Shown here in pieces: positions 19,219 through 28,791 of a stretch of DNA of 64,000 nucleotides. How positions within the stretch are numbered: position 1 is the stretch's first letter; the number at the start of each line of letters is the position of its first letter. Below the pieces are notes generated by a model. That model was not told the DNA's origin. It searched no databases and saw nothing but the letters and a program-made list of their open reading frames with translations. This DNA comes from Puia dinghuensis (GTDB taxonomy: Bacteria; Bacteroidota; Bacteroidia; Chitinophagales; Chitinophagaceae): positions 1-64,000 of the forward strand of contig JAMFSL010000061.1 in assembly GCA_026225275.1 (NCBI GenBank). Direction: 5' to 3'. The position numbers and the translations under genes are program-made.

Positions 19219-20091
19219 ATGATGAAAAATTTTGTCAGTGCAGGATTAGGAATCTTATTTTTTGCGGCGACGGCCTGCGGGTCAGGATCGTCTTCCGGTA
19301 AGAGCGGTAATGCGACGGCATCGACGCCCACCGGCGGCGCCGATACGACGGGGCCTGCCGCTGGTTTGCCCGGAGGTAAGGTGCCTCCGGCTTCCGTGAT
19401 CCGTGGGCGGAAGGAAGTTCCTGTTTTATGCTATCACCAGATCCGTGACTGGAAGCCGACAGATTCCAAGGTATCCAAGGATTATATCATGCCACCGGCC
19501 GATCTGAAAGCGGAATTGAAGATGCTGCATGACAGCGGTTATCATACGATTCTGCCCGATCAGTTGTATGCGTATCTGACGACGGGGGCTACGCTTCCCA
19601 GCAAGCCGATCATGCTGACTTTCGACGATACCGATGAGGACCAATATGAGGTGGCCTGGCCGGAGATGAAGAAATATGGGTTCAGGGGTGTTTTCTTTAT
19701 TATGACAGTATCTCTGGGCCGGTTGCCGCATTATATGAGCAAGGAGCAGGTCAAGGAATTATTCGACGCCGGCAATGTGATCGGCAGCCATACCTGGGAC
19801 CATCACAATGTTCGTAAGTACCAGGGTAATGACTGGGCCATCCAGATCGATAAGCCTACCAAACAGCTGGAGGCGATCACGGGCAAGCCTATCCGTTATT
19901 TTGCCTTTCCCTTCGGGTTGTGGAACCCGCAGGCGCTGCCTGAGTTGCGGAAAAGAAATTTTATCGCGGCTTTTCAACTGGCTGATAAGATGGATCCTAC
20001 CGATCCGTTGATGACTATACGGCGTATTATCGTGGGTGGGGGATGGAGCCTCAAAACCTTCAGTACCGCGATTAATCGGGACTTTCATTAA
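19219..20091 (+). CDS. Polysaccharide deacetylase lipoprotein (CE4/NodB)
   Basis: A 290-residue lipoprotein: the hydrophobic N-terminus ends in FAATAC, with lipid-modified Cys20, and a Ser/Gly/Thr-rich linker follows. The NodB domain shows motif 1 TFDDTDE (Asp136, Asp137) and motif 2 SHTWDHHN (His191, His195 as metal ligands). Such enzymes remove acetyl groups from GlcNAc- or GalNAc-containing polymers or peptidoglycan; which one is not evident. A second ATG one codon later (19222) is equally possible. Its stop overlaps the convergent GH1 stop by four bases. Confidence 0.9.
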   Translation: MMKNFVSAGLGILFFAATACGSGSSSGKSGNATASTPTGGADTTGPAAGLPGGKVPPASVIRGRKEVPVLCYHQIRDWKPTDSKVSKDYIMPPADLKAELKMLHDSGYHTILPDQLYAYLTTGATLPSKPIMLTFDDTDEDQYEVAWPEMKKYGFRGVFFIMTVSLGRLPHYMSKEQVKELFDAGNVIGSHTWDHHNVRKYQGNDWAIQIDKPTKQLEAITGKPIRYFAFPFGLWNPQALPELRKRNFIAAFQLADKMDPTDPLMTIRRIIVGGGWSLKTFSTAINRDFH

Positions 20092-21446
20092 CGGCCATTC
20101 AGCCAGTCCCTAAACCAATACCCTGAGCTTTTGATCGTGCGAAGCTGCGTCTCGAAATCTACGTGGATCAGCCCGAAGCGCGCATTATAGCCATGGGACC
20201 ACTCGAAGTTGTCCGTTAAGGTCCAGGCAAAATAGCCTTTTATATTTACGCCTTCTTTTTTGGCCCGGAGCATGGCCAGCAGGTATTGCTGATAATAGTC
20301 GACGCGGCCCGGATCGTCGACCGTGCCATTGACCAGTTCATCTTTGAAGGCCGCACCGTTCTCGCTGACGATGATCTCTTTTACCCCGCCGTATAGCCAA
20401 AATCGTTTGAGTATCCGGTAGAAGCTGTCGGGATTGATTTCCCAGCCCAGCGCTGTTTGCGGGACCTTACGGGATGATGCCGTGACTTCCGATGCCTGGA
20501 CAATGGGGATGAGGGGATTGTGGCGCACGACGACGGGAAAATAATTTTGGATGCCGATGAAGTCAAAGTTGAACTGCATCCGCTCAGTATACTTCCAACT
20601 GCGATTATGCAGTTCCAACCGTTCCAGGAATTTAAAGTCTTCGCGAGGATAGCCCCGGCCGAGAGCAGGCTCGATGAACAGCCGGTTCATCAGGATATCC
20701 ATCCTTTTGGCCGCCTGGATATCTTCCGGCGAATCTGTATAAGGCAGGACTTCCGAGCAGGAGAAGGTGGTACCGATATGCGCGTTCTTTACCGTTGCCC
20801 GAAGGATGCGTCCGCCTTCGGCCTGGGCCAGGGCGGCATGATGGATAGCGGGCAGGAAGTTGGAGAGCCCCATCCGGCCGGGGGCATGCTTGCCCAGCAT
20901 ATAACCCAGGCTGGTGAAGCCGAAAGGCTCGTTCAGCACGATCCAGTCTTTGACCGTATCGCCATATTCTTCTGCCAGGAGAGAAGCAAAGCGGGTGAAC
21001 CATTTCAACATGAGGTGGCTGGTCCAGCCACCTTCCTTTTCCAGCGCCATGGGCAGGTCCCAGTGATACATGGTGACATAGGGAATGAGGCCTAGTTTGT
21101 GACATTCATCGATCACGCGGTGATAAAAGGCGATACCTTCCTTATTGACGCGTCCCATGCCTTCCGGCAGGATACGGGCCCAGGAAATAGAAAAGCGGAA
21201 GACCGAGAAACCCAGGGCCTTGGCCAGTAAAATGTCATCTTTATAGCGATGATAAAAATCGCATGCGACGGTGGGCTTTGCACCGCCTTTTATCTTTCCC
21301 TGCCGTCGGGAGAAGGCATCCCAGATAGAGGGGCCCTTGCCATAACTGCTCCAGGCGCCTTCATTTTGTACGGCGGCCATTGCCACCCCCCATAAAAAAT
21401 CGTCGCCAAATTCCTTTGCTATCAGCTTATGCAGGTTATTAGCCAC
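20088..21446 (-). CDS. GH1 family beta-glycosidase
   Basis: A 452-residue family 1 glycoside hydrolase with a full TIM-barrel length. The acid/base Glu173 lies in IVLNEPFGF, and the nucleophile Glu362 lies in IIVSENGAAF. FRFSISWARILPEG and YHWDLPMALEKEGGW are also typical. No signal peptide is seen, so it is likely cytoplasmic and acts on imported beta-glucosides or beta-galactosides. It stands alone, convergent with the deacetylase gene, with overlapping stop codons. Confidence 0.93.
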   Translation of the reverse strand: MANNLHKLIAKEFGDDFLWGVAMAAVQNEGAWSSYGKGPSIWDAFSRRQGKIKGGAKPTVACDFYHRYKDDILLAKALGFSVFRFSISWARILPEGMGRVNKEGIAFYHRVIDECHKLGLIPYVTMYHWDLPMALEKEGGWTSHLMLKWFTRFASLLAEEYGDTVKDWIVLNEPFGFTSLGYMLGKHAPGRMGLSNFLPAIHHAALAQAEGGRILRATVKNAHIGTTFSCSEVLPYTDSPEDIQAAKRMDILMNRLFIEPALGRGYPREDFKFLERLELHNRSWKYTERMQFNFDFIGIQNYFPVVVRHNPLIPIVQASEVTASSRKVPQTALGWEINPDSFYRILKRFWLYGGVKEIIVSENGAAFKDELVNGTVDDPGRVDYYQQYLLAMLRAKKEGVNIKGYFAWTLTDNFEWSHGYNARFGLIHVDFETQLRTIKSSGYWFRDWLNGR

Positions 21447-21522
21447 CCGTTGGAAAATTTAAGTTGGAATATTTAGTCGCAAAATTTGGATGAAAGCATG
21501 TTACGATAATATTATTATTTAG

Positions 21523-22464
21523 TTATATTTTACGGCTAGCGGCCTGGGTCAGTGCTTTTTCCGGATCCATCCATTGGACTGAGGGATCTTTTTTAAACCA
21601 GGTTAGCTGTCGTTTGGCATAACGGCGGGTATTGGTTTTTATATTGGCGACAGCCTCGTCGAACGAGCAGGCACCGTCGAGATAGTCGAAGATCTCCTTA
21701 TAGCCGACCGTTTGGAGGGCTTTATGCGTACGATAGGGGAGCAGGTCTTTTACTTCTTCGAGCAATCCCTGTTGTATCATGCTGTCTACACGGTCATGGA
21801 TGCGACGGTGGAGCTCTTCTTTAGGAAGTTCCAGGCCGATCTTACGGATGAGGAAAGGACGTTGCCTGGGTGTTCCGCTGCGAAAAGAAAGGATCGACCG
21901 GCCGGTGGACAACCGGACTTCCAACGCCCGAAGGAGGCGATGGGGGTTGAATGTTTCGCCTTCGGCAAAGAAAATCGGGTCGAGACGGCTGATTTCCTGC
22001 CGGAGCCAGGGGATACCTTCCTGTTGGTATTGTTGATGCAGACGATCGCGCAGGGCGGGGTCGACGGGGGGAATATCGTCCAGTCCGTCAGTAAAGGCTT
22101 TGATATAGAGACCGGTGCCACCTACCATGACAGCGGTGGGTGAATCGCCTGGTGGGAGGACGCTGGCCGGGGATACGCCAGTGGTGTAGTCACGGAAGAT
22201 ATCGGCCGCCCACTGCAGGGCCAGCTGCTCGAAAACGGCGGCATTGACTTCTTCACGGATCGAATGGGAATCAATAAAATAGTGGTGGACTGCCTTTAGC
22301 TCTGCCGCGGAGGGTTTGGCCACGCCGATATTCAATTCGCGATAACACTGGCGGGAATCGGCGGAGATGATTTGCGTTTGCAACTGCTCTGCCAGCCGAA
22401 TGGCTGCCACTGTCTTTCCTACGGCAGTCGGTCCTACGATAATTATAACGGTAGGTGCTTGCAA
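21523..22464 (-). CDS. miaA: tRNA dimethylallyltransferase
   Basis: Adds a dimethylallyl group to N6 of A37 in tRNAs that read UNN codons. The P-loop GPTAVGKT is at residues 11-18, and the ISADSRQCYRELNIGVAKPS segment and MVGGTGLYIKAFTDGLD follow. The C-terminal part has YAKRQLTWF, and the length of 313 residues is normal. It starts 4 bp after the pRiA4b-like gene, so the two are co-transcribed, in a block with cca and a tsaC-type gene, all acting on tRNA. Confidence 0.96.
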   Translation of the reverse strand: MQAPTVIIIVGPTAVGKTVAAIRLAEQLQTQIISADSRQCYRELNIGVAKPSAAELKAVHHYFIDSHSIREEVNAAVFEQLALQWAADIFRDYTTGVSPASVLPPGDSPTAVMVGGTGLYIKAFTDGLDDIPPVDPALRDRLHQQYQQEGIPWLRQEISRLDPIFFAEGETFNPHRLLRALEVRLSTGRSILSFRSGTPRQRPFLIRKIGLELPKEELHRRIHDRVDSMIQQGLLEEVKDLLPYRTHKALQTVGYKEIFDYLDGACSFDEAVANIKTNTRRYAKRQLTWFKKDPSVQWMDPEKALTQAASRKI

Positions 22465-22468
22465 GCGT

Positions 22469-23059
22469 TTAGATTTCGTCTTCTGCCGGGGCGCCCTCTT
22501 CGCCTTCGCCCTCTTCTTTTTCAGCTTCCTCTTCTTCCTCGATGTCTTCGCCCTGGTCGCTTTTTACCCCGAAGCCTTCTGTCCCCTTGGTGAGATCGTA
22601 TTTCTCTTCCATTTCGGTGAGCTTGTCACCAACCAATCCCTTGGTACCGTATTGGGAGGGAGGAATACCTTCCGACTTGATGACGGCGGGGTAATCCAAT
22701 TTTCCGCTTTCTTCTTTGGACACATTGATCAGTTCCACCAGGAAGCCCCAGTTCTTGACGAAATCGTAAACATAAACAAATTTCTGGTTGGGATCACGGA
22801 TCTCCGACCCGACAGTGGTGGCCTCCATCAGCAATGGTTCGGCCTTATAGGGTTTATCATATTTTTCGAGCGTGATCTCACGGCCCCGCTGCCACTGATC
22901 ATTGCTGCGATAGAAGGTGGCCTGGTGCTTACTGTCGAATTCATAAGCCTTCAGGATCACCTGGTGGAGTTGCAAGAAGCTTTGCGTGTGCCTCAGTACC
23001 ACATCCCTGTATATGCTGTCGTCTTCCTCAAAATAGATCCGGAATTTCAAGATCGCCAT
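22469..23059 (-). CDS. pRiA4b ORF-3-like protein with acidic tail
   Basis: A 196-residue protein of the plasmid pRiA4b ORF-3 family (PF07929), which is related to a passenger protein of IS1096. The domain occupies about the first 150 residues (AILKFRIYFEEDDSIYRDVVL through FVYVYDFVKNWGFLVEL). A strongly acidic Glu-rich tail of about 30 residues follows. No transposase lies nearby, and in Bacteroidota this gene is an ordinary chromosomal one. It sits 4 bp before miaA, which hints at a tie to RNA metabolism, but no function is established. Confidence 0.8.
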   Translation of the reverse strand: MAILKFRIYFEEDDSIYRDVVLRHTQSFLQLHQVILKAYEFDSKHQATFYRSNDQWQRGREITLEKYDKPYKAEPLLMEATTVGSEIRDPNQKFVYVYDFVKNWGFLVELINVSKEESGKLDYPAVIKSEGIPPSQYGTKGLVGDKLTEMEEKYDLTKGTEGFGVKSDQGEDIEEEEEAEKEEGEGEEGAPAEDEI

Positions 23060-23137
23060 GGCTTTTTTGCAATTTATAGGTCACAAGATACATAAATTCA
23101 ACAAAAACCAAATTGGGCCGGGTTGTATCCCCAACCC

Positions 23138-24556
23138 CTACTTCACTGCGGTAAGATTCAGGCCGGCAGCTTTTCTCATCATGAAGTCATATGCTGCTTC
23201 GTAATTATTCTCGATGACTCCGTCCAGGATGGCTTCACGAATGGCATTCTTCAGTTCACCCACCGTTCTGCCGGGGGGCAGGCCGAATTTTTCCATGATC
23301 ATTTCTCCGGTGACAGGTGGTTGCCAGTTGCGGATCCGATCTTTTTCCTCGACCTCCTTCAGTCTTTCCCGTACCAGCTCGAAATTATCCAGGAAGCGCC
23401 GGACCTTTTGTTTGTTTTTCGAAGTGATATCCGCTTCGCAAAGGGTCATGAGTGCGTCGATGTCGTCACCGGTATCGAAGAGGAGACGGCGAATGGCCGA
23501 GTCCGTGATATTTTCCTTCGTGAGGCTGATAGGCCGCAGGTGATATTCGACCATTTTCGTCACAAAGCGCATCTTTTCGTTTTGCGGCAATTTGAGCCGG
23601 GCGAATATCTTCGGCACCATGCGAGCACCTACCACTTCGTGACCATGGAAGGTCCAGCCATGGTCTTCTTCAAACTTTTTCGTGGCGGGCTTGCCGATAT
23701 CATGCAGGATGGCGGCCCAACGCAGCCAGAGGTCGTCCGTATTCCGGCTGATGTTATCCAGAACCTGCAAAGTATGATAAAAATTGTCCTTATGACCATG
23801 CCCATCGATATATTCCGCGCCGACGAGGTCTACCATTTGCGGGAAAATAATCTTCAGCAAGCCTGTCCGATAAAGAAGATCCAGCCCGATAGAGGGTTTG
23901 GGGCTGAGGATGATCTTATTCAGTTCGTCGGTGATCCTTTCCTGGGAAACGATCTTTATCCTTGGGGAGTCTGCGGTGATAGCGTTGAGGGTACTGTCGT
24001 CGATAGTAAAGTCCAGCTGCGTGGCAAAGCGGATGGCCCGCATCATGCGTAACGGGTCGTCGCTAAAGGTACGGAGCGGATCCAGCGGGGTGCGGATGAG
24101 TTTTTTTTCCAGGTCTTTTTGACCTTCGAAGGGATCGATCAGACCCCCATAGTCTGCTGTATTAAGGCTGATCGCCATGGCGTTGATGGTAAAATCACGC
24201 CGCAGCTGATCGTCTTCGATCGTGCCCGGTTCTACGTCGGGGTTGCGGGATTCGGCGCGGTAGCTTTCTTTCCGGGCACCGACGAATTCTATTTCCCAGT
24301 CTTCCCATTTGATCTGGGCGGTGCCGAAATTCTTGAAAAAGGAAACGGAAGGCCTGGGCTGTAAGGTAGCGGCTACATTATGCGCCAGTTTGATCCCGTC
24401 GCCGACGCAGACAATGTCGGCGTCTTTTGTAGGGCGACCGATCAGCCGGTCACGGACGAAGCCGCCGATCAGGTAGCAGGGCACGTTCATCGTTGCCGCA
24501 GCCTGGGCGATCTTTTCGAATACGAACAGTTCTTTGTCTGTGCACTGGATATCCAT
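23138..24556 (-). CDS. cca: CCA-adding tRNA nucleotidyltransferase with HD domain
   Basis: Adds or repairs the 3' CCA end of tRNAs without a template. The class II nucleotidyltransferase core is visible: GG at residues 31-32 (LIGGFVRD), the metal-binding DAD at 45-47, and [10 protein letters not shown] at 119-128. A C-terminal HD domain carries His285-Asp286 ([11 protein letters not shown]), which may give phosphatase activity. 472 residues is typical for the Bacteroidota form. The tRNA-Leu in this window lacks an encoded CCA, in line with the need for this enzyme. Downstream of the GT9 gene by 64 bp. Confidence 0.95.
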   Translation of the reverse strand: MDIQCTDKELFVFEKIAQAAATMNVPCYLIGGFVRDRLIGRPTKDADIVCVGDGIKLAHNVAATLQPRPSVSFFKNFGTAQIKWEDWEIEFVGARKESYRAESRNPDVEPGTIEDDQLRRDFTINAMAISLNTADYGGLIDPFEGQKDLEKKLIRTPLDPLRTFSDDPLRMMRAIRFATQLDFTIDDSTLNAITADSPRIKIVSQERITDELNKIILSPKPSIGLDLLYRTGLLKIIFPQMVDLVGAEYIDGHGHKDNFYHTLQVLDNISRNTDDLWLRWAAILHDIGKPATKKFEEDHGWTFHGHEVVGARMVPKIFARLKLPQNEKMRFVTKMVEYHLRPISLTKENITDSAIRRLLFDTGDDIDALMTLCEADITSKNKQKVRRFLDNFELVRERLKEVEEKDRIRNWQPPVTGEMIMEKFGLPPGRTVGELKNAIREAILDGVIENNYEAAYDFMMRKAAGLNLTAVK

Positions 24557-24620
24557 GGTGATGGCGATTCGGCTTATGGCCGGTGGCCGGGGCTGGTTTA
24601 GCCTGCGGCCGGGCGCGAAG

Positions 24621-25688
24621 TTAAAGAATTCTAACGGACGGACTCCTGCCCATCAGGGTTTGCAAAAGTTGAGCCTCCTGAATTTTATAGGCGCAATGAA
24701 AGTGTCCTTTGGGGCAGGCCCGATAGCCGTGCAGGCCGCATGGGCGGCAGTCCAGGGGCTCTTTGATCTCGACGATGAATTTTTCGTCCGAAAGGGGGCC
24801 GAAGCCAAAGGCCGGGATCGTGGAGCAATAGACAGCTGTGACCGGGGCGTTGACGGCCGAGGCAAAGTGCATAGGAGCGGAATCATTGACATAATTCATG
24901 GCGCTGTCCTTCATGAGGGCAGCGGACTGGAGGAAGCTGAGCTGGCCGCTGAGATTGATGATAGCGGCGGGGGCTGCGGCGAGGGTCCGGATCTGGTCGC
25001 ACAGCTCTTTGTCTGAGGGTGCGCCCAGGAGGTATACGGTGTATGATTCCGGCACTTCGCGCAGGAATGCCGCCCATTTTTCGGCTGGGTATTGTTTGGT
25101 GAACCAGACAGAGGCGGGGGAAACTGTGATATAGGGGCGGTTTTTATAAGGCTGGACTTTGTTTAGATCAGTTGCGGAAGGATAGAGCCGGGGTTTGGCC
25201 GGGTGGTCGTCCGTGAAGGCGGCGATCAGCTGTTGGTTGCGGTCGATCTCGTGAAGGGGGCGACCGGGGGCGATTTGTGGCGCTGCCGGGGTGGGCTGCG
25301 GCGTGGCCAGGGCGCTGACGATGTGTGGGAATTTCCGGGTGAACAAAAAGCTTAGGGGGTTCTTGTCGAAACCGATCGTTTCCCGGGCTCCGGAGAAGGC
25401 TGTCAGCAGCCCGGTAGCGGCGAAGCGTTGCACGTTGATCACCTTGTCATATTTCGTCCGGCGGATACGGCGGATGAGGAGCCACAGGTTTTTCAGCTTA
25501 TTTTGTTTTTTATCCCAGATGAGTACTTCGTGCAGATAGGGGTGGTTCGTCAGCAACGCTTCGTTGCCTTTTCTGACGAGGAAATCGATTTGGGCATCGG
25601 GGAAATAGCTGTGTAATTTTTCGAGGAGAGCCGTCGCCAGTACAACATCACCTATAAACGCTGTTTGTATGACCAGGAATTTCTGCAC
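24621..25688 (-). CDS. Glycosyltransferase family 9 (heptosyltransferase-like)
   Basis: A 355-residue GT-B enzyme of family 9. The N-terminus [28 protein letters not shown] and the downstream [24 protein letters not shown] and [22 protein letters not shown] segments are typical. Family 9 enzymes add heptose, or another sugar from a nucleotide donor, to the lipopolysaccharide core in the cytoplasm. A Cys-rich stretch near the C-terminus ([20 protein letters not shown]) is often seen in Bacteroidota members. It sits inside the tRNA-maturation block; the link is probably only operonic. Confidence 0.9.
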   Translation of the reverse strand: MQKFLVIQTAFIGDVVLATALLEKLHSYFPDAQIDFLVRKGNEALLTNHPYLHEVLIWDKKQNKLKNLWLLIRRIRRTKYDKVINVQRFAATGLLTAFSGARETIGFDKNPLSFLFTRKFPHIVSALATPQPTPAAPQIAPGRPLHEIDRNQQLIAAFTDDHPAKPRLYPSATDLNKVQPYKNRPYITVSPASVWFTKQYPAEKWAAFLREVPESYTVYLLGAPSDKELCDQIRTLAAAPAAIINLSGQLSFLQSAALMKDSAMNYVNDSAPMHFASAVNAPVTAVYCSTIPAFGFGPLSDEKFIVEIKEPLDCRPCGLHGYRACPKGHFHCAYKIQEAQLLQTLMGRSPSVRIL

Positions 25689-25708
25689 GGTGGCAAAAAT
25701 ACGCTTTT

Positions 25709-26293
25709 TCAGGGACGGATGACGGTGACGTTGCCGTCAGCCTGCCATTTCAGGATGGCCGAGGATTGTCGTGGGGTATCATCGTCCTGGCGATACAGTA
25801 CGACGTAATCGACTCCCGCTGTGATCCGATGATCGATGTCTTTGAAGGTGGCCGGCGAAGGATCTCCGGATAGATTGGCGGAAGTGGATACGATGGGTTT
25901 GCGAAAACGTTTGATCAGGTGCCGGCAAAATGGTTCGTCTATCAGTCTGATAGCGATCGTTCCGTCCGCATTGATCAGGTTGTCGGCCAGTCCCATGGCG
26001 CCTTCATATATGATAGTAGTGGGTTTGTGCAAAGTGGCCAGGAAATCGAAGACGCGCAAGTCAGGCTGGCTGGTATATTTGAGAATATCCCGCTGATCGG
26101 CCATCAGGACGATGAGACTTTTGGATTCCGCTCTTTGCTTCAACGCATATACTTTTCTCACGGCATCCGGATTGGTTGCATCGCAGCCGATGCCCCAGAT
26201 CGTATCCGTCGGGTAGAGGAGGAGGCCACCTGCCCTCAGGGTGGCGAGGGAGGGATCGATATCCTTGTCGAATGCCTGACTGCTGTTGTCCAT
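25709..26293 (-). CDS. tsaC: L-threonylcarbamoyladenylate synthase (TsaC/Sua5 family)
   Basis: Makes threonylcarbamoyl-AMP from threonine, bicarbonate and ATP, the first step of t6A37 formation in tRNAs that read ANN codons. The YrdC fold is clear from GGLLLYPTDTIWGIGCDA, YALKQRAESKSLIVLM, PTTIIYEG, TIAIRLIDEPFCRHLI and PIVSTSANLSGDPSP. At 194 residues it lacks the extra Sua5 domain, so it is of the short type. The ATG at 26293 is chosen because the upstream frame runs into the divergent dapD promoter. It lies 20 bp before the GT9 gene and probably heads the minus-strand block. Confidence 0.93.
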   Translation of the reverse strand: MDNSSQAFDKDIDPSLATLRAGGLLLYPTDTIWGIGCDATNPDAVRKVYALKQRAESKSLIVLMADQRDILKYTSQPDLRVFDFLATLHKPTTIIYEGAMGLADNLINADGTIAIRLIDEPFCRHLIKRFRKPIVSTSANLSGDPSPATFKDIDHRITAGVDYVVLYRQDDDTPRQSSAILKWQADGNVTVIRP

Positions 26294-26403
26294 GCGGGCA
26301 AAAGTACGAAAGGGCGCCTTTATCCGGGAACGGAATAGCGGCCATCGGATCGTCACGGATGAAATCTGGGCGCCATGTAGTAAGTTTGCCGAAAATTATC
26401 AGG

Positions 26404-27258
26404 ATGGAATTGCAACAAATGATTGCGGAAGCCTTTGGCAACCGTGAGCTGTTAAAAGACGCCCGGTATGCGGATGCAGTAAGGGCGGTGATAGAAGAAG
26501 TAGATAAGGGGCGGCTGCGGGTAGCGAATCCTACGTCTGTTTTGGCGACGTCGTCTGCACCGGATGCGACGGGGGGGAGTTCCCTTTGGACGGTCAACGA
26601 ATGGGTCAAGCAGGCTATCCTGCTCTATTTCGGTATTCAGCCGATGCAGACCTGGGAGATGGCCCCATTCGAATTCTATGATAAAATGCTGTTGAAGAAG
26701 AATTATAAGGAGCTGGGTGTTCGGGCCGTTCCGCATGCGGTAGCCCGCTATGGAGCTTTTCTGGCCAGGAACGTAGTGTTGATGCCCAGCTATGTCAATA
26801 TCGGAGCGTATGTCGACGAGGGCACCATGGTGGATACCTGGGCGACTGTCGGTAGCTGTGCGCAGATCGGGAAAGGAGTGCATCTCAGCGGCGGGGTGGG
26901 GATCGGCGGGGTGCTGGAGCCTCTGCAGGCTTCTCCTGTGATCATCGAAGACGGCGCCTTTCTAGGGAGTCGCAGCATTGTCGTCGAAGGCGTGATCGTG
27001 GAGAAGGAAGCGGTATTGGGTGCCAACGTGGTGTTGACCCAATCGACGAAGATCATAGACGTCAGCGGATCTGAACCGATAGAATATAAGGGGCGGGTGC
27101 CGTCGCGCAGCGTCGTCATCCCCGGAACGTATGCCAAAAAATTTCCGGCAGGGGAATACAACGTCAGCTGTGCGCTGATCATCGGCCGGCGCAAACCCAG
27201 TACGGACCTGAAAACCAGCCTTAACGACGCCCTGAGGGATTTTAACGTGGCGGTGTAA
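26404..27258 (+). CDS. dapD: Tetrahydrodipicolinate N-succinyltransferase
   Basis: Transfers succinyl from succinyl-CoA to tetrahydrodipicolinate in lysine and meso-diaminopimelate synthesis. The 284-residue protein starts MELQQMIAEAFGNRE at the ATG at 26404. The same frame is open far upstream but overlaps the divergent gene and is not coding. The hexapeptide-repeat beta-helix is visible from VLMPSYVNIGAYV through TMVDTWATVGSCAQIG and GVGIGGVLEPLQA. The C-terminal EYNVSCALIIGRRKPSTDLKTSLNDALR is characteristic. Its stop overlaps the next start by one base (TAATG). Confidence 0.96.
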   Translation: MELQQMIAEAFGNRELLKDARYADAVRAVIEEVDKGRLRVANPTSVLATSSAPDATGGSSLWTVNEWVKQAILLYFGIQPMQTWEMAPFEFYDKMLLKKNYKELGVRAVPHAVARYGAFLARNVVLMPSYVNIGAYVDEGTMVDTWATVGSCAQIGKGVHLSGGVGIGGVLEPLQASPVIIEDGAFLGSRSIVVEGVIVEKEAVLGANVVLTQSTKIIDVSGSEPIEYKGRVPSRSVVIPGTYAKKFPAGEYNVSCALIIGRRKPSTDLKTSLNDALRDFNVAV

Positions 27259-28208
27259 TGGAGGCCCGTCAGGCAGGTAAGAACGCCCTTTTAGCCGGCT
27301 TTGCGATCTCTTTTACGGGAGCGATCCTGTTTTCGACCAAGGCCATTCTTGTCAAGCTCGCTTTTCGTTCCACCCATGCCGATGCGCTGACCCTGCTGGC
27401 TTTACGGATGTTACTATCCCTGCCGTTCTATGTAGCGACAGCCTTCTGGGGCAGCCGGCAAGAAGGGAATGTGCATATGAATGGCCGGCAATGGGGGTGG
27501 GTGATTGCATTAGGGTTGCTGGGCTATTATCTGAGTAGTCTTTTCGATTTTATAGGTTTGCAATATATCTCCGCGGGATTGGAGCGGCTAATCCTGTTCC
27601 TTTATCCCAGTTTTGCCGTGCTGATCAATGCCGTGGTATTTCGCCAGCGTATCAGCCGGGTGCAACTCATCGCGCTGGTATTGACATATACCGGCATTGG
27701 CATCGCTTATTTCGGCGAATTGAAGATAGACACCGGCAATCCGAATTTTTGCTGGGGCAGCTTCCTGGTTTTTTTATGTTCGATCACCTATGCCACATAC
27801 TTATCCGGAGCAGGTAGGTTAGTGCCGCTGGTAGGGGCGGCCAAGTTTACGACGTACAGCATGCTGACGGCGACGCTGGGAGTGCTGGTGCATTTCTTCA
27901 TCCGACAGGCCTTCGGCAACCATTCTTCGCTGCCGACGGGCGCGGGCAGTGGTATGCTATGGGGCTATGGTATCATGCTGGCCTTGGTGGCGACGGTGAT
28001 CCCTTCGTTCATGCTGTCGGCGGGGATGAAGCGGATTGGCGCCAATAATGCGGCTATCGTCACCAGTGTGGGTCCGGTGTCGACCATCCTCCAGGCCCAT
28101 TTTTTTCTTGGCGACCCGATTTTTGCCGAGCAGGTCATTGGGACGGCTTTGGTTATTGCCGGGGTGTTGCTGATCGGCTGGAAGGAGAGGAGGGTGGGGG
28201 CCGGATAA
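27258..28208 (+). CDS. EamA/DMT-superfamily transporter
   Basis: A 316-residue inner-membrane protein with about ten hydrophobic helices arranged as two EamA repeats (ISFTGAILFSTKAILVKLAF near the start; MLSAGMKRIGANNAAIVTSVGP in the second half). Members export or import small metabolites, often amino acids. Translational coupling to dapD through the one-base overlap suggests, but does not prove, a tie to lysine or diaminopimelate metabolism. No closer specificity can be given. Confidence 0.88.
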   Translation: MEARQAGKNALLAGFAISFTGAILFSTKAILVKLAFRSTHADALTLLALRMLLSLPFYVATAFWGSRQEGNVHMNGRQWGWVIALGLLGYYLSSLFDFIGLQYISAGLERLILFLYPSFAVLINAVVFRQRISRVQLIALVLTYTGIGIAYFGELKIDTGNPNFCWGSFLVFLCSITYATYLSGAGRLVPLVGAAKFTTYSMLTATLGVLVHFFIRQAFGNHSSLPTGAGSGMLWGYGIMLALVATVIPSFMLSAGMKRIGANNAAIVTSVGPVSTILQAHFFLGDPIFAEQVIGTALVIAGVLLIGWKERRVGAG

Positions 28209-28306
28209 AAAAAGTCCCCTTTTTTGCGCCTGCGATTTTTTCTTTTCCTATATTTGCACCCCCGAACGAAAAGGAACTGCGGTTGGCGGATTTTCGGTTG
28301 GAGAAT

Positions 28307-28390
28307 GCCCAGGTGGCGAAATTGGTAGACGCACTGTGTTCAGGTCGCAGCGTGGGAAACCATGTGATGGTTCGAATCCATTCCTGGGCA
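28307..28390 (+). tRNA. tRNA-Leu (anticodon CAG)
   Basis: An 84-nt tRNA with a long variable arm, as expected for leucine. The acceptor arms GCCCAGG and CCTGGGC pair perfectly. The anticodon stem CTGTG/CGCAG encloses the loop TTCAGGT, giving CAG, and the T arm holds GGTTCGAATCC. The discriminator base is A and no CCA is encoded. The AT-rich, damaged region begins right after it. Confidence 0.95.
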
Positions 28391-28396
28391 CTTGTT

Positions 28397-28432
28397 AAGC
28401 GTTGTAATTCGTAAGAGTTGCAACGCTTTTCT
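28397..28432 (+). terminator. Terminator after tRNA-Leu
   Basis: AAGCGTTG (28397-28404) and CAACGCTT (28421-28428) pair around a 16-base loop and are followed by TT and a T-rich stretch. It lies 6 bp after the tRNA 3' end and fits a rho-independent terminator for it. Confidence 0.75.
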
Positions 28433-28534
28433 ATTTTGCTCCAGGATACTCTATGTTGGGCTCTTGAATCAAAGGCTCACCCCTTAAACTCCGCTTGTTT
28501 CCTCTCATTTTAGGTCAGTTATCCTCTCATAATG

Positions 28535-28555
28535 AGAGCGTAAAACGCTCTTTTT
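28535..28555 (+). terminator. Short perfect hairpin with T-run near the toxin remnant
   Basis: AGAGCGT and ACGCTCT form a perfect 7-bp stem with an AAA loop, followed by TTTT on the plus strand. It overlaps a second small inverted repeat (CTCTCAT and ATGAGAG). It is oriented to stop plus-strand transcription coming from the tRNA side and faces the 3' end of the toxin remnant. Confidence 0.5.
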
Positions 28556-28578
28556 GAGAGGAAATGTAGGTCATGGAA

Positions 28579-28791
28579 CTACTTTCCTTTATTTCTGAGA
28601 CGTCTTTTCATCACAGGGTTGTTTTTGAGCAGCCTGGACTGATGGTGAACGGTAAGAACGCCGATCTTGTTCTCCTTCAATACTTCATAAATAATCCGGT
28701 AGTGGCCGCATAGAAGCTGACGAATTGTGGACAGGCCTATTTCCGGGACTATCCTTCCCCTATACGGGTATGTTTCCAGAGCTTCAGCCAT
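28579..28791 (-). pseudogene. N-terminally truncated RelE/ParE-type toxin
   Basis: A 70-codon frame starting MAEALETYPYRGRIVPEIG matches the C-terminal two thirds of RelE/ParE toxins, including the conserved HYRIIYEV and TVHHQSRLL segments. A whole toxin should be about 95-100 residues, so the first helices are missing. In the same frame upstream of the ATG the DNA still encodes a toxin-like stretch (KEKVEK), inside the antitoxin gene. This points to a deletion that joined the antitoxin to the middle of the toxin gene. Whether the short product is made or active is unknown; I call it a remnant. Confidence 0.7.

Noticed and set aside
22469-23059. IS1096-related passenger gene as a sign of a mobile element
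   Set aside because: The pRiA4b/IS1096-like family is widespread on chromosomes; no transposase, terminal repeats or target duplication are visible around it.
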